A stretch of DNA of 33,419 bases from an uncultured bacterium (GCA_938031185.1 CALHGX010000052.1:1-33419), one strand, 5' to 3'; positions 7,442-16,835 are shown, counted from the stretch's first letter. Made by a program: numbers and translations. The notes: generated by a model not told the origin, from the sequence alone.

Positions 7442-8612
7442 CTTCCACTTCCAGGATAATTGGAGTTTTCACATTTTGAAACAGGCGATGGCGCAACCGC
7501 GGCGCGTATGTCGCAACGGTTCCGATCGCCATGCCGATGAGAAATCCATAGGGAAGAAGCACGGCTGACAATGCCGTCAATGCCGCAATAGCCCGCTCGG
7601 AACGACGCGGCACGAGATCCCGCGCAAAGCGGATTAGCATACCGCTTTCGGCAAGAAGGATGACGCCCAGCACGGGCAGCGGAAACATCTGCACAATCTG
7701 CCCAAAACCCGATCCCCAGAAGACACCGAGAGCGATCAGAAAGACTCCGTAGATCAACACTGACCCCCCTGTTCGTCCGCCGAACACATAGTGCCCGGCC
7801 ATCCCACCGGACCCGTGGCAGACGGGAACGCCCCCGAGGAAGGCGCTCGCCACGTTCAGGAGCGAATAAGTATATCCGATGGTGCGCAGCGTAACCCGGC
7901 GTTCAGGAAAGAGGTCCGCGGCCATCTGGTGGGCGGCAAACAGCGAATTACCCAGCGATAACGGGATTTGCGGCAATGCGAGCAGAACAAGCCCCTGCAG
8001 CATGTCGCCGGTCGAGAAGGTTACCGGACGCGGCAAGGCGAAGCGGAGACTCTCCCGCCCCAAGCCGCCGACCGAGTTGAAGACGAAGGCATAGAGCAGG
8101 CCGATGCCGACAACGGGCAGCGCGGGCGGACAACGTCGGTTGCCCAGCAGCAGGAGGAGCACCAGCGCGCAGAGGGCGGCCAATGCCAGGCCGGAAACGC
8201 CCGCCGATGGAATGTACCGGCCCAGGGCCAACAACGCCAGTTTGAGACCTAGCCCCAACTGAATCCCCCTGATCACGGGTTCCGGTACAATGGCGCGCAG
8301 TTTGTCGAGAAGGCCGGATGCGGTGAGGGCGAGCATGATGAGTCCGATACTCAATCCCGCCCCGTACACTTGCGCAGCGCTGATGCCGCCGGCAATCACC
8401 AGGGCCGCCACCGCTTTGAGCGGCTGCACCGGCATGGGAATGCCGTAGAAAAGTGCCGCTGCAACCTGCGCCAAGCCGAATACGCCAAGCACCGCGGCCG
8501 GGTTCATGCCGGAGGCCAGAATCATGCCCGTGATCAGCGGCAGATCGGTGCCGATGTCGCCGAAAGCGCCGGACAACTCGCGGCGGTTGAACTGGATTCG
8601 CGATCCGAACAT
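7434..8612 (-). CDS. MOT1/MolT-type molybdate transporter
   Basis: This 392-residue protein has about ten to twelve membrane helices. The N-terminal RRELSGAFGDIGTDLPLITGM is the diagnostic start of the MOT1 branch of the SulP superfamily, with a second signature in PMPVQPLKAVAALVIAGG and a third in LPQIPLSLGNSLFA. Unlike true SulP proteins it has no STAS domain. MOT1 proteins take up molybdate at low concentrations. Its place between moaA (9 bp away) and moaC (8-bp overlap) supports molybdate rather than sulfate as substrate. No ModABC system is in the window, so this may be the only dedicated uptake route encoded here. Confidence 0.85.
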   Translation of the reverse strand: MFGSRIQFNRRELSGAFGDIGTDLPLITGMILASGMNPAAVLGVFGLAQVAAALFYGIPMPVQPLKAVAALVIAGGISAAQVYGAGLSIGLIMLALTASGLLDKLRAIVPEPVIRGIQLGLGLKLALLALGRYIPSAGVSGLALAALCALVLLLLLGNRRCPPALPVVGIGLLYAFVFNSVGGLGRESLRFALPRPVTFSTGDMLQGLVLLALPQIPLSLGNSLFAAHQMAADLFPERRVTLRTIGYTYSLLNVASAFLGGVPVCHGSGGMAGHYVFGGRTGGSVLIYGVFLIALGVFWGSGFGQIVQMFPLPVLGVILLAESGMLIRFARDLVPRRSERAIAALTALSAVLLPYGFLIGMAIGTVATYAPRLRHRLFQNVKTPIILEVEDA

Positions 8613-8621
8613 ACTCGTTCC

Positions 8622-9587
8622 TCATCCTCCAATGGAGGCCATGGCCATTCCCTGCGCAAACAGCCGACCTCTCCGCTTCGCGCCGAGAACGGCACGCACA
8701 GCCTCGCACAACGCGGCCCTATCGCCCGTGCGCAGCATCTCGCGCACGGAGATGCCGCCGTTCCGGGCCAGGCACCCGATCAGCCGGCCATCCGCCGTCA
8801 CTCGCAGACGGTTGCATCCCCCGCAGAACGGATCGCTGCACGAGGAAATAAAGCCCACCGTGCCGCGCCGCCCGTCCGCGTCCGTTACCTGGTAGAGGCG
8901 CGCCGAACTCCCATAGGACGGCCGCGCGGGATTCAAAACGAAATGTGCCGATAAACTCCGGCGTACGGCGGCGGACGACATGAATCCATCCGGATAGAAA
9001 TCCGCGCCTGGACCAATCGGCATCAGCTCGATGAGGCGGATCTCGCAAGCGTTCCTTATAGCGAACGCGACGAGTTGTGGTAATTCGGCGTCGTTAATGC
9101 CACGGATCACCACAGTATTCAGTTTTACCGGTCGCAGGTCGTGTGTGAGGGCCGCGTAAACGCCTGCCAGGGTGGCGCGCAAATCCCCACCGCGGGTCAG
9201 CCAGTGGAACACGTCGGGCGAGAGGGAGTCCAGACTTATGTTCACCCGCTCCAGACCGGCTTGCTTGAGCACGGCCGCCATCGGCGCCAGACGCGCCCCG
9301 TTGGTCGTCAGCGCAAGATCAGGAACGTCAAGTTCAGCGAGCATGCCGATCAGTCGTTCGATGTCGGGACGAACCAGGGGCTCTCCGCCGGTAATGCGCA
9401 CCTTGCACAGCCCGAACTCGTCCTGGAGACAGGCGACCAGCGCGGTTATCTCTTCGTAAGTGAGAAGCTGGTCTCTGTCGCAAAGTGGGATGCCGTGAGC
9501 CGGCAGGCAGTATCGGCAACGCAGTTGACAGCGGTCGGTGATGGAGATCCGCAGAGCAAGTCCCTGTGGTGGGGGGACCGCTGTCAT
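8622..9587 (-). CDS. moaA: GTP 3',8-cyclase MoaA (radical SAM)
   Basis: The enzyme is 321 aa. The radical-SAM cluster motif is CQLRCRYC (Cys20, 24, 27) right after RISITDR, followed by KVRITGGEPLVRPDIE and VNISLDSL. The second, substrate-binding [4Fe-4S] site is PFCGGCNRLRVTADGRLIGC (Cys255, 258, 272), and the C-terminus ends in the conserved Gly-Gly. It performs the first step of molybdenum cofactor synthesis, rearranging GTP. The start is ATG 9587, overlapping the moeA TGA (ATGA); the frame is open further upstream but that is the moeA coding region. Its stop is 9 bp before the transporter start. Confidence 0.95.
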   Translation of the reverse strand: MTAVPPPQGLALRISITDRCQLRCRYCLPAHGIPLCDRDQLLTYEEITALVACLQDEFGLCKVRITGGEPLVRPDIERLIGMLAELDVPDLALTTNGARLAPMAAVLKQAGLERVNISLDSLSPDVFHWLTRGGDLRATLAGVYAALTHDLRPVKLNTVVIRGINDAELPQLVAFAIRNACEIRLIELMPIGPGADFYPDGFMSSAAVRRSLSAHFVLNPARPSYGSSARLYQVTDADGRRGTVGFISSCSDPFCGGCNRLRVTADGRLIGCLARNGGISVREMLRTGDRAALCEAVRAVLGAKRRGRLFAQGMAMASIGG

Positions 9588-10795
9588 GGCATTCTCCAGG
9601 GTCGGAAATCCACGACAGCGCCGGCGGGCAGGCTCACTACGCCGTCCGGCATGATGACCGTCCCGTCGGCTTTGCTGCCGGCGACAAAATCGGACGAGCC
9701 CAAATTGGGCACGGGTACAACGGCTGTGCCGAAATCGAAGGACACCAAACGCCCCAGCAGGTAATGTCTCCGCGATCCCTTCGTCTTGACTTCGGAGCGC
9801 AGCGGAAGCCGCAACAAAGGACGGCACGCCGCCTCGGGACAGCCGGCGAGTCGCCGCAGCGCCGGCAGCGCGAATTCATGCAATCCGACCAGCACGGCCA
9901 GGGGGTTGCCCGGCAGGCCGAAGACATAGCGGCCATCTCCGACAGTGGCAAACAACTGCGGCTTGCCCGGCTTGATCGCGATCCCGTGATATCGAATCGT
10001 CGCGCCCAGTTCCCGGAGAATGCCGGGGACCAGATCGTACCTGCCGACCGATACGCCTCCCGACACGAGCGTGACCTCATGTTTCTCCAGACTGAAGCGC
10101 AAGGCTTCGAGGAGCGGACCACGCTCATCCGGCACACGCCGGAAATCCGCCGGACCGAAACCGCGCTCCGCCAGGGCGGTCACCAGCAGTGGGCCGTTCG
10201 AGTCACGGATTTCGTGTTCCCCGACGACGTCCTTGGCGGCCTTCAGTTCCGATCCGGTGGTGACGACGCCGACACGCGGAATGGCGTGAGTCAGCAGCTG
10301 GCCGCACCCCACGGCGGCGCATAAGGCCAGCGCGGACGCATCCAGAAAGGATCCCGCCTCAAGCAGAACCTCGCCTTGCCGCGCGTTCTCGCCCCGGCGC
10401 AGGATGTGCTGTCCGCGGCGCACGGCGCCGAGAACCGACACCGTGTCCGGCGCGGGCTGGTCCGTCTCCTCGATCATCACGACCGCATCGGCGCCCGGCG
10501 GCATGTTGGCGCCGGTCATAATGCGGACGCATTCGCCGAATGTGACCGGCGGCCTTGCGGACGAACCCGCGGCGACCTCGCCGACGATGCGCAGCGTTGC
10601 CGGCACGGAGACGACATCCTCTGCGCGCACGGCGTATCCGTCCATGGCCGCGCGGTCGGCGGGGGGGATGCCGCGATCGGCAAGGACCGGTTGAGCAAGG
10701 TAGCGCTGCGCGCACCGATCCAGCGCGCAGGGCTCGACCGGCAGCGGAGCCACACAGTCCATCAGCGTACGCCAGGCGGCGTCTGCATTCGTCAT
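9584..10795 (-). CDS. moeA: molybdopterin molybdenumtransferase MoeA
   Basis: MoeA inserts molybdate into adenylated molybdopterin. The 403-residue protein contains PADRAAMDGYAVRAEDV, RIMTGANMPPGADAVVMIE, VVTTGSEL, VSGGVSVGRYD and GLPGNPLAVLVGL in the expected order, covering domains I to IV. The ATG at 10795 follows a GGAG ribosome site. It is the first gene after a 170-bp gap downstream of the catalytic reductase gene, so it may begin its own transcript or continue the upstream one. Confidence 0.93.
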   Translation of the reverse strand: MTNADAAWRTLMDCVAPLPVEPCALDRCAQRYLAQPVLADRGIPPADRAAMDGYAVRAEDVVSVPATLRIVGEVAAGSSARPPVTFGECVRIMTGANMPPGADAVVMIEETDQPAPDTVSVLGAVRRGQHILRRGENARQGEVLLEAGSFLDASALALCAAVGCGQLLTHAIPRVGVVTTGSELKAAKDVVGEHEIRDSNGPLLVTALAERGFGPADFRRVPDERGPLLEALRFSLEKHEVTLVSGGVSVGRYDLVPGILRELGATIRYHGIAIKPGKPQLFATVGDGRYVFGLPGNPLAVLVGLHEFALPALRRLAGCPEAACRPLLRLPLRSEVKTKGSRRHYLLGRLVSFDFGTAVVPVPNLGSSDFVAGSKADGTVIMPDGVVSLPAGAVVDFRPWRMP

Positions 10796-10965
10796 CTCGT
10801 CTCCTTTCCAAAATGGCGCTGGGCGTCCGGCATTCTCGCCAACCCTCGCGCCGGGGAGGCGCGGGACGTTTCCATCCCCACCCTGTCGTTCGGCGGCCTT
10901 AGCTTCGGCCTTAGGCCCGGCCCGAATCGGAGATTTATCGCTTATTCCTTCAGTGGGTTCGTTGT
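10796..10965 (-). promoter_or_regulatory. 170-bp spacer between the reductase operon and moeA
   Basis: This is the longest gap in the minus-strand block. It holds a small GC hairpin (10847-10852 pairing with 10858-10863, loop GGGGA) without a T-run, and a short direct repeat CGGCCTTAG near 10898-10915. No convincing sigma-70 boxes or Moco riboswitch fold could be made out by eye. It could hold an internal promoter or RNA-processing site. Confidence 0.3.
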
Positions 10966-13900
10966 TTAAACCTTCACCAGTCTGACCATCGTATCGTAGA
11001 ACGAGACACTTCCTCCGACCGGGTCGAGCATACAAGTGTTTTTCAGCGTCGGATCGGTCCACATGGCGGCGTTGGCGTGAATGCCGGCCGCCCGCCTAGC
11101 TTCGCCCTTGATGACGTGCCCATCGATCGTGACATCGCTCGCGCCCGTGGCCCAATGACCGAAGCCAAGCGCAAAACTCACCACGCCAGGCCGCACGGTC
11201 TGGGTCACAACCAGCTTGCCTTCCATGGGCTTGCGGCGGCCGGCCCCGAGCGGCCACGCGCCGTCCGGATTGGTCGCGCTGACGACCTTGACGGTTTCGC
11301 CGTTATGAAATCCTAGCCGAGCGGCATCCGCCGGGTGAATCAATATCCCGTTCTCAGGCAGGATCGCGCTCAGCCAGGCATTGGCGATGGTGCGGCTCTT
11401 GGTTTGTGTGATCACCCGATGGGTGATCAACGCCAAGTCGTATCCCTTGCGCAACTCGTCCGGTTTCTCCCCGGCGAAGTCCAGTATCGGAAGGTAACAG
11501 GCATAACCGGGATGATGCTGGCCCGTTCCGGCGTGGATGACCCCCGCGGTTTTCTCCTGGTACAGGTTAAGCAGCTTCGCATAGGGGTGTGCGATACGGT
11601 CACCCTTATATCCCAGCGCATGGTCCTCGAAACGCCCTCCGCGGTTGAGGACATAGACAACCTTCGGCCACATCGTGGCGCCCACAATCGTCTTCCAGCG
11701 TTCCGGGTCGAAGACGCTGGACGGCAGATGCCGGCGCGCCTGGAGGAATATCTCGATCTCGCGTCCGTTCGCGTCCGGTACACTCTGCGATCCATCGGGT
11801 TTTTCTCCGAACGCCAGATTGGCGACCCCCCGAAGATACAGATCATCGGGATGCCGCAGCGGGAGATCGGGCCCAAACCCCTGGTCGCCAAAGCCGGGCA
11901 ACCGCAAGCGCTCGGCGACGCCCAGAATCATGGCCTCGAGGCTTATGGGCATGCGTTGACCGAACACCGTACACTCCTCCGGAATGGGGGCCATGACCGG
12001 TTGACGCACGGGTTGGACTTTGTTCGCGAGGTTGGGATGGCTTCCCTGGAACTCCCATCGTTCCAGGTAGGAGGTATCCGGGAAGATGTAATCGGCATAC
12101 ATCGAGGTCGCGCCAATCAGAATATCGCTGGCCACGAACAGCGGCACTTTGGCGGTGTCGCAGAGCGTTTCGATATTCGTATGTCCGGCCGGCAGCGAGT
12201 ACGTCGGCGCCCCCATGTACATGAACAGCGCCTTTACCGGGTAAGGATAAGCGTCGGCCATGGACGGAATGATCTCTTCGTACACATCGCTCGAGAGCGG
12301 ATACCAGTTGCGTTTCGCGGGATAGCCGGCGAACAGGGTGGTCTTCTCGTAGTCCACGCCATGGCGGATGGAACTGACTCCGAAGGCCGTCGTCTTTCCG
12401 GGGTGGGCATCGAGTTTGAACAAGCCGCCTTTGCCTTTCGTGTCCCATGTGCTGGCGGCGATCATTCCGCCCTTGGCGTCACAGTTGCCAAGCAGTATGT
12501 TCACGCTCATCCACGCCAGCACGTTGTAAAACCCGTTCGTATGCTGCGCGGAACCGCGATGGATATCCACGGCCGCGCGCTTGCCGTGGGCGGTCAACTC
12601 ATGCGCCACCTCGATCAGGGTCCGGGGCTCGACGCCGGCCATTTCCGACCATTCGTCCACGGTGTGTGCGGATGCCGATTCGAACAGAATCTGGAGGCCG
12701 GATTTGACCAACGTGCCGTCGGGCAGGGCGGTGTCCACAAACAAATCCCCGAACACTGGGGTCTGTTCGTCGTTGGGATCAATGGCTATCGGTTTGCCGC
12801 CGGCCATGACGACAAGGAATCTCTCTTCGAATTCCTTCCCGTCGTTGGTCCGGCGCTTCTCGGCGACCTTCAAGGGTTGCCCGTCGATCAAGAGGTCGGC
12901 GGCGCGCACGAATTTTCCGGGCACGCCGTCCTTGATCGCTACGAGCCAAGTGGCATTGCACCAGCTGCTCTCGCCCGCAGCCGCGGCCGCCGCCTTGTTG
13001 GCGCAGGCCAGAAAACGGGCGTCGAAACGCTTCTCCTCGACGATCCAGCGGATCATGCCCATCGCCAGCGCCGCGTCCGTTCCGGGGCGGAGGGGCAGCC
13101 ACTTCCACGCCTTCGATGCCAGCTTGCTGAAGCGGGGGTCCGCCACGGCGATCTTCGTGCGGCCGGAAACCAGGTTCTGCGTCAGGCGCGCCGAGCGGTT
13201 GGGCGGTCCGTAGTTGGCCTCGAAGAGATTCGCGCCGACGAAGAGGATGAACTCCGCGTTCTCCGTGTCGGCCTGCCAATAGAATTTCTGGCCATCGGAG
13301 AACTTGCCGCCCGCGTACTGTTCGCTGATCGCCTTGCACGTGAAATACAGGGAACCCTGGCAGACGGTGGTGTGTCCATGGGCGTTCGTCGTGCCCAAGG
13401 CGGCGGCGAAACGCTTGTAGAAATCGCCGCGCCCGTCCTTGAGGCGTCCCCACGCGAGCACGATCTGGTTGTTCTTCGGTCCTAAGTCCGGATGGTCGGG
13501 GTCAATAAGTTTATCCAGGTGGGCTGCATACCTGTTCTTGAACTCCGCCACGCGAGCGATCTTCTTTGCTTTTTCCCTCTCGTCCCAGATCGCCTTGACA
13601 TCCGCCGCCATCTGCTCGGCCAGAGCCGGATCGGTCAGCGCCATGAGGGCGCGCAGCCCGTCCACGTGGCGGTTCTCCTCGCCCGGCACGTCCTTGAACA
13701 ACGTGCCGCCTTCGCAGATCTCGGCGACGGCATCCGCGAAGGGAATGGTCACCCATTTGTTTTCACCTCTTTTGCCGGCCCGTTTCAGGACCTTGCGCAA
13801 GCGGTATGGATCGTAAGCCGTCTGCAGGCCCGCCTGACCTTTAGGGCAGATCGCGCCGTCCACCGGCAACGCGTCATCGAAGGACGTGGCGTAGGGCAGA

Positions 13901-14217
13901 TGCGGGACCAGGGTCCAGGGATTGTACGGGTTCCCGTCGATTTTGACGACGACACCATCCTGCACCTTGCACTTGATGCCGCAGCCGGTGTTGCACTGCA
14001 GGCAGGCGCTGTACAGGGTGTTCTCGGCCTTGGCGAGGTCGTAATCCGCATCGGGCCTTCCGCTGTTGAGAATGGCGTTGCCCCGGCGTTGCCCGCCGTC
14101 GTCGCTTCCCGCCGCCGGGGCGACCGCTGCCGCGGCCAGGCCGCCGCCCAGCATGGCGCCGCCCGCCAGGAACTTCCTGCGGGAGATCGGATTCCTAGGA
14201 TTGATTTCGTTTGTCAT
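10966..14217 (-). CDS. molybdopterin oxidoreductase catalytic subunit, TtrA/ArrA/SrdA clade
   Basis: The 1083-residue enzyme starts at ATG 14217. A Tat signal (SRRKFLAGG, residues 12-20, then an Ala/Gly-rich stretch) directs it to the periplasm. Cys72, 75, 79 and 124 (CLQCNTGC...GAICPKGQ) bind the first [4Fe-4S] cluster. Cys286 in HTTVCQGS sits where TtrA-type enzymes place the molybdenum ligand. Other blocks resemble TtrA: RAGKRGENKWVTI, DAALAMGMIRWIVE, GESSWCNATWLV, VKSGLQILFE and RLRLPGFGD. Residues about 195-235 form a charged helical insert. The best match is tetrathionate reductase subunit A, but the clade also includes arsenate and selenate reductases, so the substrate is open. It overlaps the NrfD gene as ATGA. 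Confidence 0.85.
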   Translation of the reverse strand: MTNEINPRNPISRRKFLAGGAMLGGGLAAAAVAPAAGSDDGGQRRGNAILNSGRPDADYDLAKAENTLYSACLQCNTGCGIKCKVQDGVVVKIDGNPYNPWTLVPHLPYATSFDDALPVDGAICPKGQAGLQTAYDPYRLRKVLKRAGKRGENKWVTIPFADAVAEICEGGTLFKDVPGEENRHVDGLRALMALTDPALAEQMAADVKAIWDEREKAKKIARVAEFKNRYAAHLDKLIDPDHPDLGPKNNQIVLAWGRLKDGRGDFYKRFAAALGTTNAHGHTTVCQGSLYFTCKAISEQYAGGKFSDGQKFYWQADTENAEFILFVGANLFEANYGPPNRSARLTQNLVSGRTKIAVADPRFSKLASKAWKWLPLRPGTDAALAMGMIRWIVEEKRFDARFLACANKAAAAAAGESSWCNATWLVAIKDGVPGKFVRAADLLIDGQPLKVAEKRRTNDGKEFEERFLVVMAGGKPIAIDPNDEQTPVFGDLFVDTALPDGTLVKSGLQILFESASAHTVDEWSEMAGVEPRTLIEVAHELTAHGKRAAVDIHRGSAQHTNGFYNVLAWMSVNILLGNCDAKGGMIAASTWDTKGKGGLFKLDAHPGKTTAFGVSSIRHGVDYEKTTLFAGYPAKRNWYPLSSDVYEEIIPSMADAYPYPVKALFMYMGAPTYSLPAGHTNIETLCDTAKVPLFVASDILIGATSMYADYIFPDTSYLERWEFQGSHPNLANKVQPVRQPVMAPIPEECTVFGQRMPISLEAMILGVAERLRLPGFGDQGFGPDLPLRHPDDLYLRGVANLAFGEKPDGSQSVPDANGREIEIFLQARRHLPSSVFDPERWKTIVGATMWPKVVYVLNRGGRFEDHALGYKGDRIAHPYAKLLNLYQEKTAGVIHAGTGQHHPGYACYLPILDFAGEKPDELRKGYDLALITHRVITQTKSRTIANAWLSAILPENGILIHPADAARLGFHNGETVKVVSATNPDGAWPLGAGRRKPMEGKLVVTQTVRPGVVSFALGFGHWATGASDVTIDGHVIKGEARRAAGIHANAAMWTDPTLKNTCMLDPVGGSVSFYDTMVRLVKV

Positions 14218-15383
14218 CGCGAAGCTCCCTGATTCGCGGTCGCCAGGCGCGCCGCCACCGTCTTGTTGACCATTTGTCCGATGAAGTACACAGCCAGGCC
14301 GATGGCCAGCAGCAGCGCGGCCACCTGCCATTCCATGACGGTTGGGCGGTAGGCGAAAGCCAGGCGTGGGTGATGAAAAGCTTGTGGCAGGCCTGGCATC
14401 TCGGTGGGCAGTTGCCCCCCCAGAACAAGCTCCAGCCGCCCATGCAACAGCCCGACGGATGCCAACAGGGCAGCCACAAGCCATCCGGGGCGGCGCTTCC
14501 CGGCCAGCAACAGCAACGGAACGACGATGCCGAACAGCGGATAGAGCCATCCGGTAGAATCGGGTGCATCATGGCCGATGGCGGCGGCGCCGGAATCGTA
14601 GATGTGCGCGACCATCCACCGGACGCCGGACAGCGCAAGATAAGCGGCCAGCGCGCCCTGCAGGACACGCCGAGCCAACCGTGTTCCGTCCTCTTCCGCG
14701 GTTTCGGATGCGGCCCGGGAGCCTGCGCACCGGACGAACAACAACAGAGCCGCGCCCGCGGCCAGGCCGGATACGAGCGTGACAATAGGCCAAATCCCGT
14801 TGTGCCAATAGGGTTTGACCTTCACGGCCGCGAAGAACATGCCGCTTCCCATCCCAAAGGCGCAGCAAACGAGCGCCGCAAAGAGAATCAGCGGTCGGAG
14901 CCATGCCGATCTTTTCCGCCAACTCAACAACCAGGCGACGGCCGCCGCCAACAGGAAGATATTGTACATCCAGGCATTCAGCGTCATGACGCTTCCGAAA
15001 TTTGGAGACAAAAAAATGTTGGCGCCACGCTCCATTCGACCCAGGTCGAGGCCAATGGCCAGCAAGCCGGGGAACATCGCGGCCAGGCTTAGCACGATGG
15101 CCGTGCGCAGCGATTCGTTCGTGCGCGCTCCCTCCGTTCCACGGAGGTAACCCATTCCGCCCACCAGAAAAACGCCCGTCGCCATTCCGACTCCGTGGAA
15201 GTAAAAGGCCACCCAGATACCCCAGGGCACATACGAACCGTAGCCCGCCATGTCATGCCCCGTCCGAAGGCGGTGGTAAAGTCCGATGAGACCCATGACG
15301 GCGAGCACGCACCAGATCGCGCCTCCAAGCGCCTGAAGAGCAAGATTCCGCTTGCCGCCGCTTGCTTCTTTCATCTCTTTCAT
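14214..15383 (-). CDS. NrfD/PsrC-type quinol-oxidising membrane anchor (TtrC-like)
   Basis: The 389-residue protein has about ten predicted membrane helices. Features typical of the NrfD/PsrC/TtrC family include SYVPWGIWVAFYFHGVGMATG in helix 2 and GLDLGRMERGANIFLSPNFGSVMTLNAWMY between helices 3 and 4. It would take electrons from menaquinol and pass them to the Fe-S subunit, without haem. It lies between the Fe-S gene (15 bp away) and the catalytic subunit gene (ATGA overlap), in the order B-C-A known for tetrathionate reductase operons. A second ATG nine bases downstream (15374) is an alternative start. Confidence 0.85.
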   Translation of the reverse strand: MKEMKEASGGKRNLALQALGGAIWCVLAVMGLIGLYHRLRTGHDMAGYGSYVPWGIWVAFYFHGVGMATGVFLVGGMGYLRGTEGARTNESLRTAIVLSLAAMFPGLLAIGLDLGRMERGANIFLSPNFGSVMTLNAWMYNIFLLAAAVAWLLSWRKRSAWLRPLILFAALVCCAFGMGSGMFFAAVKVKPYWHNGIWPIVTLVSGLAAGAALLLFVRCAGSRAASETAEEDGTRLARRVLQGALAAYLALSGVRWMVAHIYDSGAAAIGHDAPDSTGWLYPLFGIVVPLLLLAGKRRPGWLVAALLASVGLLHGRLELVLGGQLPTEMPGLPQAFHHPRLAFAYRPTVMEWQVAALLLAIGLAVYFIGQMVNKTVAARLATANQGASR

Positions 15384-15398
15384 CTCGCAGCCTGTCCT

Positions 15399-16310
15399 TT
15401 ACGAAATGTAGTACACGCTCGGATCCGTGCCGCGATGGGCGAGCAGTTGCTCGGCGCGCTCGCGGCGAACCAGGCGGGTTATGACGGCCATGTCGTCGTT
15501 CAAATCCCCAAAATACGTGGCGCGACCGATACAGGTCGTCACGCAGACCGGCAGTTGCCCCGCTTCCAACCGGTGCAGGCAGAAATGACACTTGCGCGCG
15601 TTGCCAATGGGCGAGCCGTGTTTCGCCCGCGACCAGGCCTTGCCGTACTCGTGGTTCGGCTGCTCTTCATACGAGGCAGCACGCCCTTGGAGAGCCCCGT
15701 CGACGTCCTTTCCCGCCCCCAGCGCCGCGCCGGCCCGGTAAGAATGCCCGAAGTCGCTCGTGCGCGCTCCATAGGGGCATGCGGTAAGGCAGTGCCGGCA
15801 ACCGATGCACTTGTCGTAGTCCACCACCGTCACGCCGTCCGCGCGTTTCCAGGTAGCGTTCACCGGGCAAACCGGCACGCACGGGGGCGTTCTGCACTGC
15901 ATGCATGGCCGGGGCGTGAATTGCATCCGCGGATCGGGAAACCGCCCCGACTCCTCGGTCAGCACCGGGCGGTACACCACGCCTGGCGGCAACTTGTTTT
16001 CGGACACGCAGCCAATGGTGCAAGCGTGACATCCGACGCACTTGCGCCGGTCAATGACCATGCCCCACTGCCGCCGTTCCGCCGGCTTGCCCATCGCCCG
16101 CGCGAGGTCGCGCTGCATGGTCAGCAGCAAATCTTCCGATTCATCCGCCTTCACCGCCGACAGGGCCTGGATCTCGCGCACAGTCTCCTCCCCCGCCGGA
16201 TCTCCATAGTCGGTCCGGCGGCGGCTCCTGCGCGCCGCTCCCGACAGAACCGCCGCCGCTGCTCCGGTCAAGATGGTCGCTTTCACGAATTCAGCGCGGG
16301 TCATAGCCAT
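15399..16310 (-). CDS. four-cluster [4Fe-4S] electron transfer subunit (TtrB-like)
   Basis: The 303-residue ferredoxin-like subunit has 16 Cys in four groups: [11 protein letters not shown] (91-101), [28 protein letters not shown] and [20 protein letters not shown]. This matches TtrB/PhsB/NrfC proteins that wire the membrane anchor to the molybdopterin subunit. The [10 protein letters not shown] and [13 protein letters not shown] contexts resemble TtrB. The N-terminus, [22 protein letters not shown], looks like a Tat signal but has Arg-Ala in place of the twin Arg, so it may ride with the catalytic subunit. The start chosen is ATG 16310, about 11 nt after GGAG; a TTG at 16319 is only 2 nt from it. 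Confidence 0.85.
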   Translation of the reverse strand: MAMTRAEFVKATILTGAAAAVLSGAARRSRRRTDYGDPAGEETVREIQALSAVKADESEDLLLTMQRDLARAMGKPAERRQWGMVIDRRKCVGCHACTIGCVSENKLPPGVVYRPVLTEESGRFPDPRMQFTPRPCMQCRTPPCVPVCPVNATWKRADGVTVVDYDKCIGCRHCLTACPYGARTSDFGHSYRAGAALGAGKDVDGALQGRAASYEEQPNHEYGKAWSRAKHGSPIGNARKCHFCLHRLEAGQLPVCVTTCIGRATYFGDLNDDMAVITRLVRRERAEQLLAHRGTDPSVYYIS

Positions 16311-16385
16311 GGGTTTCAATTCTCCTTCCTTTCGAATCCGGTCGGCAGATCAAGACACTATGGATAGGCGCGGCGTTAGACATAT

Positions 16386-16835
16386 CTACGATGGTATGCA
16401 TGCCGCTCCATCCCCCGGCGGCCCGTCTTTCCGTGCCTCCAGCGACTTGGCCACAACGCCGACCAGTGCATCGGCCGACACCGGCTTTTCGAGGAACGCG
16501 GCGGGACGCCCTCCGAGATACCTGGCTAACTCGGCGGATTCAAAGGGCAGGCCGGTGGCTTTGCCGACGTTGGTCAGGAACACAACCGGAATGTCACGGG
16601 TGGCTGGATCCCGTCGGAGTTCGCGGAACGTCGTGAAACCGTCCTTGCCGCCGGCCATCATGACGTCCAGAATGATCGCGCCGGGCCGGGCCATGCGAGC
16701 CATGCGCAGCGCGTCTTCCCCCGATGTGGCCGCAAGCACACCATAATGCACGCCCAGCGCCCTGCAGGCGGAGACCAGTTCCTCGGGGTCATCATCCACC
16801 ACAAGGACGGTCAGCGTATGAATATCTTTGAGCAT
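16386..16835 (-). CDS. single-domain response regulator (CheY-like)
   Basis: The 149-residue protein is one receiver domain with nothing attached. The acidic pocket is VVDDDP (Asp14-16), the phospho-acceptor Asp57 in AIILDVMM, the switch Thr in PVVFLTNV, and the Lys in AAFLEKPV. The segment between Thr and Lys is several residues longer than in CheY, a trait shared with the receiver at 26470. It is the first gene of the reductase operon, 75 bp upstream of the Fe-S gene, yet has no kinase beside it. The start is ATG 16835; upstream in-frame sequence crosses the divergent promoter region and is not coding-like. Confidence 0.85.
   Translation of the reverse strand: MLKDIHTLTVLVVDDDPEELVSACRALGVHYGVLAATSGEDALRMARMARPGAIILDVMMAGGKDGFTTFRELRRDPATRDIPVVFLTNVGKATGLPFESAELARYLGGRPAAFLEKPVSADALVGVVAKSLEARKDGPPGDGAACIPS

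Noticed and set aside
10847-10863. Rho-independent terminator after the catalytic subunit gene
   Set aside because: The hairpin stem is only 6 bp and no T-run follows on either strand.
11335-13485. A 716-codon open frame on the plus strand opposite the molybdoenzyme gene
   Set aside because: It is the antisense shadow of a high-GC gene: no ribosome site, no recognisable domain, and Arg/Gly/His-rich composition, while the minus strand gives a clear full-length enzyme.
10966-14217. Calling the catalytic subunit arsenate reductase (ArrA)
   Set aside because: Several sequence blocks and the B-C-A gene order resemble tetrathionate reductase more, and no ars genes are near. The substrate was left open instead.
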